A program made the translations under genes and the position numbers. A stretch of DNA of 64,000 nt, taken from contig NZ_CP121682.1 of the NCBI RefSeq assembly GCF_029760955.1, positions 62,001 to 126,000 on the forward strand, read 5' to 3'. Origin of the DNA: Streptomyces cathayae (GTDB taxonomy: Bacteria; Actinomycetota; Actinomycetes; Streptomycetales; Streptomycetaceae). Positions 46,311 through 54,926 of this stretch are shown here, piece by piece; positions within the stretch are counted from its first letter, which is position 1, and each line of letters starts with the position of its first letter. The notes beneath the pieces are model-generated. The model saw only the letters and a list, made by a program, of their open reading frames with translations. It did no database searches and had not been told where the DNA came from.

Positions 46311-46491
46311 CACGTCGGGGACTGTGCCGATCACGCCCACAGGCTACGGACCGGACGCCACGGGCCGGTCCGGGCCACGCCGCCTGCCGGATTTCGGGAG
46401 ACAGGAGAAGACAGAAGAAAACAGGAGAGGAGAGTGAGCTCCCGCTGGACGTTCGTCGCCGCTGCCGGGCGTCCCGCCTCGCCCCCTTGTC
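46311..46491. other. Intergenic region
   Basis: Short A/G-rich stretch (gagacaggagaagacagaag) at 46398-46430, otherwise nothing identified. Confidence 0.4.
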
Positions 46492-47052
46492 TCAGTGTCC
46501 GGGTGCGGCTTCCCGGGGCCAGCGGCCTTCTATGTGCAGTTGGATGAGCGCGGCGTGGGAGAGCGGGGTGGAGGGATCGGCGACATCGCCGTTGGTGGTG
46601 TAGTCCAGCAGTACGACATCCTGTTTGTCGCGGAGCTGCTCGACCAGATCTGCCACGCGGTGTTCGAGGACCCAGCGGTAGGCCGGCAGGTAGATCCGGC
46701 GCCGGGCCGTCTCATAGGGCAGCAGCCGGTCGCCGTGCAGACCGGTGCGGTGCCCCTGGACGGGGCCGTACCGACGCACCGTCCGCTTCAGTCCCTTCAT
46801 CGCCGTGATCTCGAGTTTCGCCGGGTCGACGTCGGACTGCCGGAAAACCTTGAGGGCCTGCCAGATCCCCTCCACCGACTGGCCGGTCACACCGTCGCCG
46901 AAGGGGACCGGGATGCCTCCGTGCGGGTAGAAGGGGCTCAGCCGCACCCACGGCTGCGGCGCCCTGGAGGTCACATCGATGATCTCCACACCGGGGAACG
47001 CGGCGGTCAGCGACGCCATCGCACGGCGACGGCTGGCAACACGGATCGGCAT
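46492..47052 (-). CDS. Hypothetical protein (DUF6939-like), 186 aa
   Basis: The ATG at 47052 is preceded by CAGGAG at six bases and gives MPIRVASRRRAMASLTAAFP. The protein contains VEIIDVTSRAPQPWVRLSPF, YPHGGIPVPFGDGVTGQSVE, GIWQALKVFRQSDVDPAKLE and RRRIYLPAYRWVLEHRVADL. It resembles a small family (DUF6939) found in actinomycetes and their phages; the function is unknown. Codon use is normal and the frame is intact. It stands alone. Confidence 0.7.
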   Translation of the reverse strand: MPIRVASRRRAMASLTAAFPGVEIIDVTSRAPQPWVRLSPFYPHGGIPVPFGDGVTGQSVEGIWQALKVFRQSDVDPAKLEITAMKGLKRTVRRYGPVQGHRTGLHGDRLLPYETARRRIYLPAYRWVLEHRVADLVEQLRDKQDVVLLDYTTNGDVADPSTPLSHAALIQLHIEGRWPREAAPGH

Positions 47053-47169
47053 CTGACGGCTCCTGCTCAGGGTGACATGAGCGCCAAGCATCCCCCACCC
47101 CACTGACATCTCCCCGGCGCACAGGACGCCACCGAGGAGCCGTCACGTTTCGCTCGTGTACCACGGTGG

Positions 47170-47464
47170 TGTCGTCAGGTGAGTTGGACACGGCCCATCA
47201 GTCCGGTGGTGGTGAAGGCGCCCAGCAGTTGGTCGCGGCCCTCGTGAAGTGGGCCCGGCTGTCGAAGTGGACGGCGGTGTCCACGGGGCCGAAGCGGTCT
47301 GCGATCTCCTGGACCAGACCGAGCTGGGCACTGTCTCCGCTGACATAGACCGTGGGCAGACCGTCACCGGTCAGGACGAAGCCGACGACCTTCCCGACGA
47401 TCGGTTCAAGGTCCTCGCGCGCCCCGGGGCCGTGCGGGCGGGCACGGCCCCGGCCTCCTCGGCA
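47170..47464 (-). pseudogene. MBL-fold metallohydrolase fragment
   Basis: The leftward frame REDLEPIVGKVVGFVLTGDG and LPTVYVSGDSAQLGLVQEIA, DRFGPVDTAVHF is the C-terminal part of a metallo-beta-lactamase-fold hydrolase (the GFVL...VYVSGD strand pair). After TAVHF the reading loses the family (SRAHFTRAATN); a plausible tail TTTGLMGRVQLT is in another frame. The N-terminal HxHxDH metal site is absent. Broken remnant. Confidence 0.6.
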
Positions 47465-47663
47465 CACCGTCCGCGGCAAACCAGTGGCTGGTCGACCACG
47501 GCTCGGCCCCGGCGGATGCAGGACTGCAGGAGATCTGCGCGGCACGGATGCGCTCCCTACGCGAGCACGTACGGGGCCTCCTCGCCGCCCCTGGTGCTCC
47601 GCCCGTTGCGGCGACCGCGCCCGCGCCTACGCCCGCCACACCCGGGCCACAGCCGACTGAGCC
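47465..47663 (+). pseudogene. CGNR zinc-finger (ABATE) regulator, internally deleted
   Basis: Rightward: NQWLVDHGSAPADAGLQEIC then AARMRSLREHVRGLLAA is the N-terminal ABATE region. In a second frame the same stretch runs into RPWCSARCGDRARAYARHTR and stop, the CGNR zinc finger that normally ends the protein. Only about 25 bases separate the two parts, so roughly 100 codons have been lost. Not functional. Confidence 0.55.
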
Positions 47664-47880
47664 GCTGTTTCAGGAAGCCCCCACCCTGAAAGGACGGCCG
47701 CCCACGTGGCGCGCGCAAGACGCCGCCGAAGAGTTCCCTTCCTGCCCGGAATCATCCCGTCCTGCGCCACACGCCCTGCGCGCCCCGCACCGGACTGGCC
47801 ATGGCTGGTCCTTCGCAACAGCTCACTCCGAAACCCACCCCGGAGTCACTTCAGACCCCGACAGCACGTCGGGGCGGCTC
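47664..47880. other. Intergenic region, no gene seen
   Basis: Downstream flank of the leftward desulfurase-like gene. No coding sequence defended; a GC-rich stretch near 47860 (acagcacgtcggggcggctc) has no perfect hairpin. Confidence 0.35.
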
Positions 47881-49086
47881 TCAGGAGCGCAGGAAGTCCG
47901 CCAGGCCCTCCACCAGCCTGTCGACGTCCCCGGCGTGGGTGTAGGGCGCGAGGCCGACGCGCAGGCCGCCGGTGTCGCCCAGGCCCAGTTTCCGGGAGGC
48001 CTCGATGGCGTAGAAGGAGCCGGAGGGCGCGTGGACGCCGCGGTCCGCCAGGAACGCGTAGGCGTCCGTCGTGCTGCGGCCGTCGAAGGTCAGCAGCAGG
48101 GTGGGGGTGCGGTCGGCCGCGTTGGAGTGGACCCTGACGCCGTCGAGGGTGCTCAGTTCCTTGTCCATCCGGGCCCGCAACGCCTCCTCGTGCTCCTCGA
48201 GCGCCGCGAACCCCGCGGCCAGCCGCTCGCGCCGGGTTCCCTCGGCGTCCGTGTCGAATCCGGCGAGGAAGTCGACGGCGGCGCGGGTGCCTGCGAGGAA
48301 CTCATAGGGCAGTGTGCCGAGTTCGAAGCGTTCGGGCACCGTGTTCGTGGAGGGCAGGAGCTTGTCGGGGTACAGGGTCTCCAGCAGTTCGGGGCGGGCG
48401 GCGAGAACGCCGTGGTGCGGGCCCAGGAACTTGTAGGGCGAGCAGGTGAAGAAGTCCGCGCCCAACTGCGCGACGTCGACCAGGGAATGAGCGGTGTAGT
48501 GCACGCCGTCGACGTATGTGAGCGCACCGGCCTCGTGCGCCAGACGGGAGATCTCCGCAATCCGGGGACGCGTACCGATGAGGTTGGAGGCCGCGGTCAC
48601 GGCGACCAGCCGCGTACGCTCCGACAGGACGGCCGCGATGTCGTCGGGGGTCAGTTCCCCGGTGACCGGATCGAAGTCGGCCCAGCGGACGGCGATCCCC
48701 GCCCGAGCCGCCGCCTGGATCCAGGGCCGGATGTTCGAGTCGTGGTCCAGCCGGGTCACGACCACCTCGTCCCCCGGTGACCAGGTCCTGGCGAGGACGC
48801 GGGAGAAGTCGTAGGCGAGCTGTGTGGCGCTGCGCCCGAAGACGATCCCCGCCGGGTCGGCGGCCAGCAGGTCGGCCATGGCCCGGCGGCTGCCGGTGAC
48901 GATGGTCTCGGCGTTGCGCTCCCCCGCCACACGGTGGCCGCGGTTCGACAGCGGGAGGGACAGGGCGTCGGTGATGGCCTGGATGACGGGCCGGGGTGTC
49001 TGCGAACCACCGGGGCCGTCGAAGTGGGCGATCCCGGCGGCCAGCGCGGGGAACTGCGCGCGGATGGCGTCGATGTCGTACGTCAC
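47881..49086 (-). CDS. Cysteine desulfurase-like PLP enzyme (class V aminotransferase)
   Basis: 401-residue PLP enzyme; GTG start at 49086. FDGPGGSQTPRPVIQAITDA is the N-terminal block; VVVTRLDHDSNIRPWIQAAA holds the conserved D-H-D-SN; TYVDGVHYTAHSLVDVAQLG binds PLP through Asp and His; the Schiff-base Lys is Lys219 in CSPYKFLGPHHG. Unlike IscS/SufS, no mobile-loop Cys motif is clear, so it belongs to the 'cysteine desulfurase-like' (TIGR01976) group of unknown substrate. It is followed upstream by an 8-bp repeat tract and the nitrilase gene on the same strand. Confidence 0.85.
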   Translation of the reverse strand: MTYDIDAIRAQFPALAAGIAHFDGPGGSQTPRPVIQAITDALSLPLSNRGHRVAGERNAETIVTGSRRAMADLLAADPAGIVFGRSATQLAYDFSRVLARTWSPGDEVVVTRLDHDSNIRPWIQAAARAGIAVRWADFDPVTGELTPDDIAAVLSERTRLVAVTAASNLIGTRPRIAEISRLAHEAGALTYVDGVHYTAHSLVDVAQLGADFFTCSPYKFLGPHHGVLAARPELLETLYPDKLLPSTNTVPERFELGTLPYEFLAGTRAAVDFLAGFDTDAEGTRRERLAAGFAALEEHEEALRARMDKELSTLDGVRVHSNAADRTPTLLLTFDGRSTTDAYAFLADRGVHAPSGSFYAIEASRKLGLGDTGGLRVGLAPYTHAGDVDRLVEGLADFLRS

Positions 49087-49137
49087 GAGAACTCCCGTTC
49101 GGTCACTTGCGCGAAGGTGGTGCGGCCGTCGGTGGTC

Positions 49138-49206
49138 GATGAATCGGCGAATCGGCGGATCGGTGAATCGGTGAATCGGTGAATCGGTGAATCGGTGAAT
49201 CGACGG
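49138..49206. repeat. 8-bp tandem repeat tract (ggtgaatc)
   Basis: From 49162 five successive copies of ggtgaatc, preceded by variants (gcgaatcg, gcggatcg). The tract lies 50-120 bp upstream of the start of the desulfurase-like gene, between it and the nitrilase gene. Copy number of such tracts can change by slippage and so alter spacing in the leader. Confidence 0.8.
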
Positions 49207-49260
49207 ATCACAGCCTCCTGGACGCTGACGAGCGTCTCATCCGGCGGCCGCCGGACGCGA

Positions 49261-50220
49261 TCAGCCTCCGGTCACGGTCGGACGGGGCGACTCGTCGACG
49301 TGGAGCGTGAAGACGTCGGGGCGGGCGTAGTGGCCGACGGGATCGAAGTCGAAGCGCGCCCTGGCGAGGTCGTCGAGGTCGAGTTCGGCCGTCAGGATGC
49401 CCTCGCCGTCGCGGAGCGGCCCGGCCAGGACGTCGCCGAGCGGGGAGACGATGACCGAGCCGCCACCGATCAGGACCGTGTCCGGCGCGTCGCCCTGGAC
49501 GGGGCGGAGGTCGGCCGGCAGGGCGTCGCGGCGCAGGTACTGGCAGGCGCTGAGGACGAAGCAGCGGCCCTCCAGGGCGACATGCCGCATGGTGGACTGC
49601 CATGCCTCGCGGTCGTCCACCGTCGGCGCGCACCACAGGTCGACGCCCTTGGCGTACATGGCGGTGCGCAGCAGAGGCATGTAGTTCTCCCAGCAGATGG
49701 CCGCGCCGAGGCGGGCCGTGCCGGTGTCGACGACGGGGAGGGTGGAGCCGTCTCCCTGCCCCCACAGGTAGCGTTCGCCCGCCGTGGGCATCAGCTTGCG
49801 GTGCAGGCCCAGGTAGCCGTCGGGACCGAAGAAGAGCGCGACGCAGTAGAGGGTGCCGCCGCTGCGCTCGACGGCGCCGACCACGGCGTGGCAGCCGAGT
49901 TCCCGGGTGACGGCGGCCAGTGTCCCGACCTCCGGTCCGGGAACCTCGACGGCCGCGGCGTGGTAGCGGCGGAAGAGGTCGCGGCCCTCCGGGGTGCGGC
50001 TGCCGACCGTGATGCCGAAGTCCAGCCCCTTGGGGTAGCCGCCGAGGTACGCCTCGGGCAGCACGACCACCCGGGCGCCCCGGCCGGCGGCCTCGCGGAT
50101 GAATCCCTCCGCCCGGGCCAGCGCGGTGGGCGTGTCGAACAGCGGGGCCGCCGCCTGGACGACGGCGACAGTCACGGTGCGACGGGGCCCATCAGGCGCG
50201 ACGGGGGCGGCAGCAGTCAT
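49261..50220 (-). CDS. Nitrilase (carbon-nitrogen hydrolase)
   Basis: 319-residue nitrilase, ATG at 50220. The catalytic triad is visible: Glu56 in VVLPEAYLGGYPKGLDFG, Lys142 in GLHRKLMPTAGERYLWGQGD, Cys176 in LGAAICWENYMPLLRTAMYA. The sequences around Lys and Cys are those of true nitrilases rather than amidases, so it should turn an organic nitrile into an acid and ammonia. A LysR gene diverges 49 bp away and probably controls it. The desulfurase-like gene downstream may share its transcript. Confidence 0.9.
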   Translation of the reverse strand: MTAAAPVAPDGPRRTVTVAVVQAAAPLFDTPTALARAEGFIREAAGRGARVVVLPEAYLGGYPKGLDFGITVGSRTPEGRDLFRRYHAAAVEVPGPEVGTLAAVTRELGCHAVVGAVERSGGTLYCVALFFGPDGYLGLHRKLMPTAGERYLWGQGDGSTLPVVDTGTARLGAAICWENYMPLLRTAMYAKGVDLWCAPTVDDREAWQSTMRHVALEGRCFVLSACQYLRRDALPADLRPVQGDAPDTVLIGGGSVIVSPLGDVLAGPLRDGEGILTAELDLDDLARARFDFDPVGHYARPDVFTLHVDESPRPTVTGG

Positions 50221-50269
50221 GCGTCGACGGTAGGAACCCTCGCCCTCGTCCGGCAAACTCATCTTTGCG
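50221..50269. promoter_or_regulatory. Divergent nitrilase/LysR promoter with small inverted repeat
   Basis: tcatc-tttgc-gatga (50259-50273) is a short inverted repeat overlapping the LysR start codon, compatible with an autoregulatory LysR-type site. Confidence 0.4.
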
Positions 50270-51187
50270 ATGATCGACATCTATGAGACCGAATTCCGCA
50301 AGGCCGACCTGAACCTGCTGGTCGTCTTCTCCGCTCTGATGCGGGAGCGCAGCGTCACCCGGGCCGCCGCCGCCCTGCATCTGAGCCAGAGCGCCACCAG
50401 CGCCGCCCTGGGCCGGCTCCGCGGGCTGTTCGACGACGAGTTGTTCACCCGCACCGGTGGCGGTGTCGAGCCCACACCGCGCGCCGTCGAACTGGCCCGC
50501 CGCATCGAGCCGGCCCTCGGACTGATCCACGGCGTGGTCACCGACCGGGACCGCTTCGACCCCCGCACGGCCCGGCGCGTCTTCACCCTGGGCATGTCCG
50601 ACGACCTGGAGGCGGCGCTCATGCCGGGGCTGCTGGCCGCCACCGCCGGACTGCGGGGGGTCCGGCTCGCCGTACGGCAGGCCAACCGGAACACCGTCAC
50701 CGGCATGATCGACCGGGGCGAGATCGACCTCGGCGTGGCCGCCGCCCCCGCCCACGGGGCCGATCACCGCAGCCACGACCTGTTCGACTCCGGCTACACC
50801 TGCCTGTTCGACCACCGCCTGCTGCCCCTGGGGACCCCGATCACCCTGGACGACTATCTGGCCCACCCGCACCTGCTGATCTCCTACGACGGCCGGCGCG
50901 GCATCGTCGACGACATCCTGGAGGCACGAGGGCTGGAGCGCCGGGTGATCGCCTCCACCACCCACTTCGCCGGAGCCGCTCTCCAACTCCCCGCCCTGCC
51001 CGCCCTGGTCACGCTCCCCACCCACGCGGCCACCGTCTACGCCGGGGCCCTGGGCCTGACCACCTCCCCGCCGCCCCTGCCGATGCCCACCTACACGGTC
51101 AGCTCGGTCTGGCACGGCACCCTCACCGACGATCCCGCCCATCTGTGGCTCCGCCGCCTCGTCGAGGACGCGGCCCGCCTCTCATGA
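50270..51187 (+). CDS. LysR-family transcriptional regulator
   Basis: 305 residues, ATG at 50270. The winged HTH is in residues 13-70: LNLLVVFSALMRERSVTRAA, LSQSATSAALGRLRGLFDDE, LFTRTGGGVEPTPRAVELAR. A periplasmic-binding-protein-like effector domain follows (RVFTLGMSDDLEAALMPGLL, LVTLPTHAATVYAGALGL). Its type is close to NodD/NahR-like regulators, which bind small aromatic or organic acids. Divergent from the nitrilase gene, it most likely senses the nitrile or its product. Confidence 0.9.
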   Translation: MIDIYETEFRKADLNLLVVFSALMRERSVTRAAAALHLSQSATSAALGRLRGLFDDELFTRTGGGVEPTPRAVELARRIEPALGLIHGVVTDRDRFDPRTARRVFTLGMSDDLEAALMPGLLAATAGLRGVRLAVRQANRNTVTGMIDRGEIDLGVAAAPAHGADHRSHDLFDSGYTCLFDHRLLPLGTPITLDDYLAHPHLLISYDGRRGIVDDILEARGLERRVIASTTHFAGAALQLPALPALVTLPTHAATVYAGALGLTTSPPPLPMPTYTVSSVWHGTLTDDPAHLWLRRLVEDAARLS

Positions 51188-51264
51188 CGGCGCCCGCGGT
51201 CCTGAACCGGGCGCCGTCATGAGAGGCGGGCCGCGAAGGCCACACGCCGGTCAGGCCGGACTGT

Positions 51265-52389
51265 TCACGGCACCAGTTCCCAGTCCTTGACGTCCGCGAG
51301 CGGCCCGAGGGTGTCGGGGCGCATCTCGGTCGCGAACTCGCGGCCGTCACGCACCCGGTGGGGCCAGTCCCGCTGCGCGAGGGCGCCCTTGCCGAGCGCG
51401 ACGACGTCGGCGGCCCCGGAACCCAGTGCGGCACGGGCGGCCTTCGGGTCTCCCAGGCCGCCATTGGCGATCACCGGCAGTCCGCTGAACTTCTTCGCGA
51501 GCTCGGCCAGGGTCTCCGTACCGGTGGGGAAGGCGGGCTCGAGCGCCTTGTGCTCGGTGGTGTGCAGGAAGTGCGCGCCGGTGCGGGCCAGGGTGGTGAA
51601 GATGATCTCGGCCTCCTCGGCGCCGCCGGCCCAGCGGTGGTGGAAGTCGCTGACCTTGGACTGGGAGATGCGGATGCCGACCGCGATCTCGGAGCCCACA
51701 GCCTGGAGCACCTCGTCCACGACCTCGGCCGCCAGGCGTACGCGGTTCTCGACGCTGCCGCCGTATCCGTCCTCGCGCCGGTTGAGGTAGTCGGTGAGGA
51801 ACTGGTCGAGCAGATAGCCGTTCGCGCCGTGCACCTCCACGCCGTCGAAGCCCGCTGCGGCTGCGCGGCGGGCCGCGTCAGCGAAGCCCCGGCGGATGTC
51901 CGCGAGTTCACGGGTGTCCAGGGCCCTCGGTGTGGCGTAGGGGCCGCTGCCCCGGTAGAAGGAGAGCTGCTCGCCGCGCGGGGCCACGGCGGAGGGGCCC
52001 ACCGTCGCCTGGTGGAAGCGGTTCCCCTGGGACTGTGCGCCCGCGTGCATGAGCTGGGCGAATATGGCGCTGCCCGCCGCGTGCACGGCCTCGACCACCG
52101 GCCGCCATGCCTCGCCCTGGGCCGGCGTCGCGAGCCCCGGCTGGTGCAGGTACCCCTGGCTGTGCTCCGTGTCGGGGTAGACGCCCTCGGTGATGACCAG
52201 CGCGAAACCGCCACGGGCGAACCCGGCGTAGTAGCGCGCGTTGCGGTCGGTGACCATGCCGTCCTCGGTGGCGCTGATCCGCGTCATGGGGGCCAGGGCG
52301 GTGCGGTTGTCCAGGCGGACTGTGCCGAGGTCGAGGGGTGTGTACAGCAGGTCGTCGGTCGCGCCGTGCTGCGAGGTGGGGTCGTTCAA
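51265..52389 (-). CDS. Old-yellow-enzyme-type NADH:flavin oxidoreductase
   Basis: FMN-dependent ene-reductase of 374 residues. The start is TTG at 52389, preceded by CGGAGAAACCC. TIM-barrel blocks: NRTALAPMTRISATEDGMVT, FAQLMHAGAQSQGNRFHQAT, FDGVEVHGANGYLLDQFLTD (the HGAN motif that binds the flavin and substrate), RREDGYGGSVENRVRLAAEV and LPVIANGGLGDPKAARAALG. It reduces activated C=C bonds. A divergent ArsR-type regulator lies 177 bp away. Confidence 0.9.
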   Translation of the reverse strand: MNDPTSQHGATDDLLYTPLDLGTVRLDNRTALAPMTRISATEDGMVTDRNARYYAGFARGGFALVITEGVYPDTEHSQGYLHQPGLATPAQGEAWRPVVEAVHAAGSAIFAQLMHAGAQSQGNRFHQATVGPSAVAPRGEQLSFYRGSGPYATPRALDTRELADIRRGFADAARRAAAAGFDGVEVHGANGYLLDQFLTDYLNRREDGYGGSVENRVRLAAEVVDEVLQAVGSEIAVGIRISQSKVSDFHHRWAGGAEEAEIIFTTLARTGAHFLHTTEHKALEPAFPTGTETLAELAKKFSGLPVIANGGLGDPKAARAALGSGAADVVALGKGALAQRDWPHRVRDGREFATEMRPDTLGPLADVKDWELVP

Positions 52390-52566
52390 GGGTTTCTCCG
52401 TTGCGCCTGGGATCGTGTGCGGCAGTTCTCGACTCGGTCCGACCGGTGCGGCACGTGGTCACGCGTACCCGCACAGCCACGGGTCGTCCGTGGACCACCG
52501 ACGAGCCATTGTCGGAATTTTTTCGTACTACGAGATTCAACGTACCACGGGGCGTAGACTCCCCAT
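52390..52566. promoter_or_regulatory. Divergent OYE/ArsR control region with direct repeats
   Basis: Two copies of cgtac(t/c)acg at 52524-52532 and 52541-52549, 17 bp apart, just upstream of the ArsR start. They could be half-sites for the regulator. An A/T-rich stretch (aattttttcg) at 52516-52525 is unusual in this GC-rich DNA and may be part of a promoter. Confidence 0.45.
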
Positions 52567-52962
52567 GTGTCCACTCATGTCAGGCGTGCGCCCGCCAAAA
52601 AGGCCCTCCCCCACCCCGATCTGCGCGAGGTCCCGGTGGACCTGGTGCTGCGCGCCCTCGGCGAGCCGCTGCGGCTGGGCATCGCACGCTCCCTCGCGCG
52701 GGCCGGCCACCCCATGAACTGCAGCGCGTTCGGGCTGTCGGTGTCCAAGTCGACCTCGACGTACCACTTCAAGGTCCTGCGGGAGAGCGGCGTCATCTCG
52801 CAGTTCGAGGAAGGCACCTCGCGCTACAGCGAACTGCGTGAAACGGAACTGGAACAGCGCTTTCCCGGACTGCTGACCGCCATCCTGACCTCGGAGGAAC
52901 CCGTCACCACGGAACCCTCGGTGCCACAACGGGCACAGTCGGGGCCGCGGCCCGCTCGGTGA
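52567..52962 (+). CDS. ArsR-family winged-helix regulator
   Basis: 131 residues, GTG at 52567. The HTH domain reads VDLVLRALGEPLRLGIARSL, NCSAFGLSVSKSTSTYHFKV then LRESGVISQFEEGTSRYSEL, with the winged hairpin. SKSTSTYHFKVLRE is the recognition helix of the ArsR/HTH_20 type. There is no ELCVCDL metal box, so it probably senses redox or a small organic molecule. It is divergent from the OYE gene, which such regulators often repress. Confidence 0.88.
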   Translation: MSTHVRRAPAKKALPHPDLREVPVDLVLRALGEPLRLGIARSLARAGHPMNCSAFGLSVSKSTSTYHFKVLRESGVISQFEEGTSRYSELRETELEQRFPGLLTAILTSEEPVTTEPSVPQRAQSGPRPAR

Positions 52963-53161
52963 GCGGGCCGCGGCTTCCCGTGGAAGGCGCCGGGAACCGC
53001 CCGGTCCGGCGCTGCGGGGCGGATCGCCACGGTCGGTGCGGCGGAAGACGTCCTGCTGGGCGCGCTGTTCGACGTCACCCCCTATTCTGGCCTCGTGCCC
53101 GGTGGGGACCCGGCACGAGGCAGCAGGGCGGCTGCACGCCGGACTGGGGGGAAGTCGGCCG
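52963..53161. other. Intergenic region
   Basis: Lies between the ArsR gene and the small membrane protein gene. No feature beyond GC-rich short frames. Confidence 0.35.
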
Positions 53162-53527
53162 ATGAACTGGATCTGGTGGGTACTCGTTCTCTTCTGGACG
53201 GGCGGTTTCGCGTGGGCCGCCGACAACGTCCGCACCGCGCTGCGCAACCGGCACGAGCGCAAGCTCGAACTGCTGGAGGCGGCGAAGCAGGAACGACTGG
53301 CCGTCGAAGCGGCGCACAAGCCCCCGGAACCGGTGTGCGGGTGCACCCACCACCTCGCCAAGCACGACAGACAGGGGCGGTGCCACGAACGCGTCGAGGT
53401 GCCGACGGCCTGGGACGAGAACAAGAAACCGTTGCGTTACGAGGCCGGGGAGTGCAACTGCCAGCAGTACGTCGGGCCCCAGCCGCTGTCCCAGGTCTAC
53501 GCGGAGGAGCTGACGGACCGGGCGTGA
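53162..53527 (+). CDS. Small membrane-anchored Cys/His protein, 121 aa
   Basis: The ATG at 53162 gives MNWIWWVLVLFWTGGFAWAA, one N-terminal membrane span. A charged helix follows (LRNRHERKLELLEAAKQERL), then CGCTHHLAKHDRQGRCH and, later, CNC: Cys and His are spaced as in a small metal-binding site. I know this as a recurrent streptomycete hypothetical without a role. A Shine-Dalgarno GGGGGAAG lies at 53147-53154. Confidence 0.7.
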   Translation: MNWIWWVLVLFWTGGFAWAADNVRTALRNRHERKLELLEAAKQERLAVEAAHKPPEPVCGCTHHLAKHDRQGRCHERVEVPTAWDENKKPLRYEAGECNCQQYVGPQPLSQVYAEELTDRA

Positions 53528-53540
53528 GGTGGTCACCCCC

Positions 53541-53572
53541 GGGCTCCGGGCTCCGGGCTCCGGGCTCCGGGC
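53541..53572. repeat. 7-bp tandem repeat (gggctcc), four copies
   Basis: Intergenic tract just after the small membrane protein gene and about 65 bp before the ASCH gene. Confidence 0.75.
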
Positions 53573-53634
53573 CATAATGATCGCCCTGGAGCGGACCGCG
53601 GCCGACGCGGGTGATCGAGTGAGGTGACGCGGCG

Positions 53635-54072
53635 GTGTGGCCACGTGTCGACGGTATGCGCGCGATGGAACTCGGTACCCCCGGTGACCTGCGGACCGAG
53701 CTGAACTCCCTTGTCCTGGGAGGGCGGAAGACCGCCACGACCGGTCTGCTGGCCGAGTACGTCAAGGAGACCGAGGGGCTGGAGTTCGTCGGCGAGCGGC
53801 TGGCCCTGGTGGACAACGACGGCCACGCCGTCGCCGCCATCGAGATCACCGGAGTGGAGCTGACCTCCTTCGGCGAGGTCGGCTGGGAACACGCCGCCGC
53901 CGAGGGCGAGGGCGACGCCTCCCTGGAGGAGTGGCGCGCAGGGCACCGCCGTTTCTGGGAGCGCGAGGGCACGCCGGTTCAGGACGACACGCCCGTCGTG
54001 TGCCTGGCCTTCCGCATCGTCCCCGCCGCCGGCCCGGCCACACCCGGATGCGCGAAGTCCCCGCACCGGTAA
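53635..54072 (+). CDS. ASCH-domain protein
   Basis: 145 residues from the GTG at 53635 (a later ATG at 53656 is possible). The ASCH fold is seen in ELNSLVLGGRKTATTGLLAE, FVGERLALVDNDGHAVAAIE, ITGVELTSFGEVGWEHAAAE and SLEEWRAGHRRFWEREGTPV, with the GRKTATT motif. ASCH domains bind RNA or modified nucleosides; some hydrolyse N4-acetylcytidine. The molecular role here is unknown. Single gene. Confidence 0.85.
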   Translation: MWPRVDGMRAMELGTPGDLRTELNSLVLGGRKTATTGLLAEYVKETEGLEFVGERLALVDNDGHAVAAIEITGVELTSFGEVGWEHAAAEGEGDASLEEWRAGHRRFWEREGTPVQDDTPVVCLAFRIVPAAGPATPGCAKSPHR

Positions 54073-54195
54073 CACCGGTAAGCCCCCCGGGGGCTCCTCG
54101 ACGCCCCCCGCCGAGCACGTCCGACACCGACGCGCGTCGCGGCCCGGGTGATCCGCCGAGCCGTGGGTGACGACGAGGCCGCCTCCGGGAACGGG

Positions 54196-54780
54196 CTACT
54201 TGCTGACGGCGAAGCGCATCAGGGCGTGCTCGTCGCCCTGCTTGATCTTGCCCGTCTCATTGATCACTTCGAGCTTCCACGTGCCACCGACCCGGATCGC
54301 CTTGGCCACGGCGCAGCCGTTGTCCTGGGTGAGCATGCTCGGCCAGATGTCGGCGACCTGCTGGGAGCTGCCTCCGCTGGCGTCGTAGACCTTGAAGCTG
54401 ATGTTGCGTGCCTTCTGGAAGGAGCTGCCCTTCTTGTACGCGGCGGCGATGAACACGATCGACGTGATGTGGGACGGGAGCCGGGCGAACTCGACGGTCA
54501 CGGTCTCGTCGTCCCCGTCCCCGTGCCCGGTCTGGTTGTCGCCGCTGTGCACCATGGAGCCGTTGCCCATGGGGTCGAGCGAGTCGAGGCCGGCGAGGCG
54601 CACCGGGTCCCCGCCGTGCATGGCGATGGCGATCAGGTCGAGGTCGGTGCCGGTCTTGTGGCGCAGCTTGCCCAGCAGCCCGCCGCTGCTGCCCGCGGTG
54701 GGGTCCCAGGAGGCTCCGATGGACAGGTGGGTCACTCCGTCCAGGTCCGCCGGGCCGTCTTCCTTCGTAAGAGTGATCAT
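54196..54780 (-). CDS. TerD-family stress protein
   Basis: 194-residue calcium-binding beta-sandwich protein of the tellurium-resistance/stress (TerD) family. The ATG at 54780 gives MITLTKEDGPADLDGVTHLS. LDLIAIAMHGGDPVRLAGLD is the beginning of the Ca site; VHSGDNQTGHGDGDDETVTV is the diagnostic SGDN...GDGDDE motif. FARLPSHITSIVFIAAAYKK and KAIRVGGTWKLEVINETGKI complete the fold. Streptomycetes carry many copies; they are linked to stress and development. Monocistronic. Confidence 0.92.
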   Translation of the reverse strand: MITLTKEDGPADLDGVTHLSIGASWDPTAGSSGGLLGKLRHKTGTDLDLIAIAMHGGDPVRLAGLDSLDPMGNGSMVHSGDNQTGHGDGDDETVTVEFARLPSHITSIVFIAAAYKKGSSFQKARNISFKVYDASGGSSQQVADIWPSMLTQDNGCAVAKAIRVGGTWKLEVINETGKIKQGDEHALMRFAVSK

Positions 54781-54926
54781 GCCTGGGTCATCCTTTGTGA
54801 AGAGGGATTACAACCACAGAGTGTGCCTGGTGCCCCGGTGGTTCCCCGCGAGGGGTCCCCAACCGGCGCATATGGCCTCTCTTGACCGCTCTTCGGTGTC
54901 CGGCCCGGTCCCGATGCCCGCTTCGG
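54781..54926. other. Intergenic region
   Basis: Leader of the TerD gene. Nothing else seen. Confidence 0.35.

Noticed and set aside
47548..48780. A 410-codon rightward frame opposite the desulfurase-like gene
   Set aside because: From 47.9 kb on it is the antisense shadow of the PLP enzyme; only its first ~40 codons belong to the CGNR remnant.
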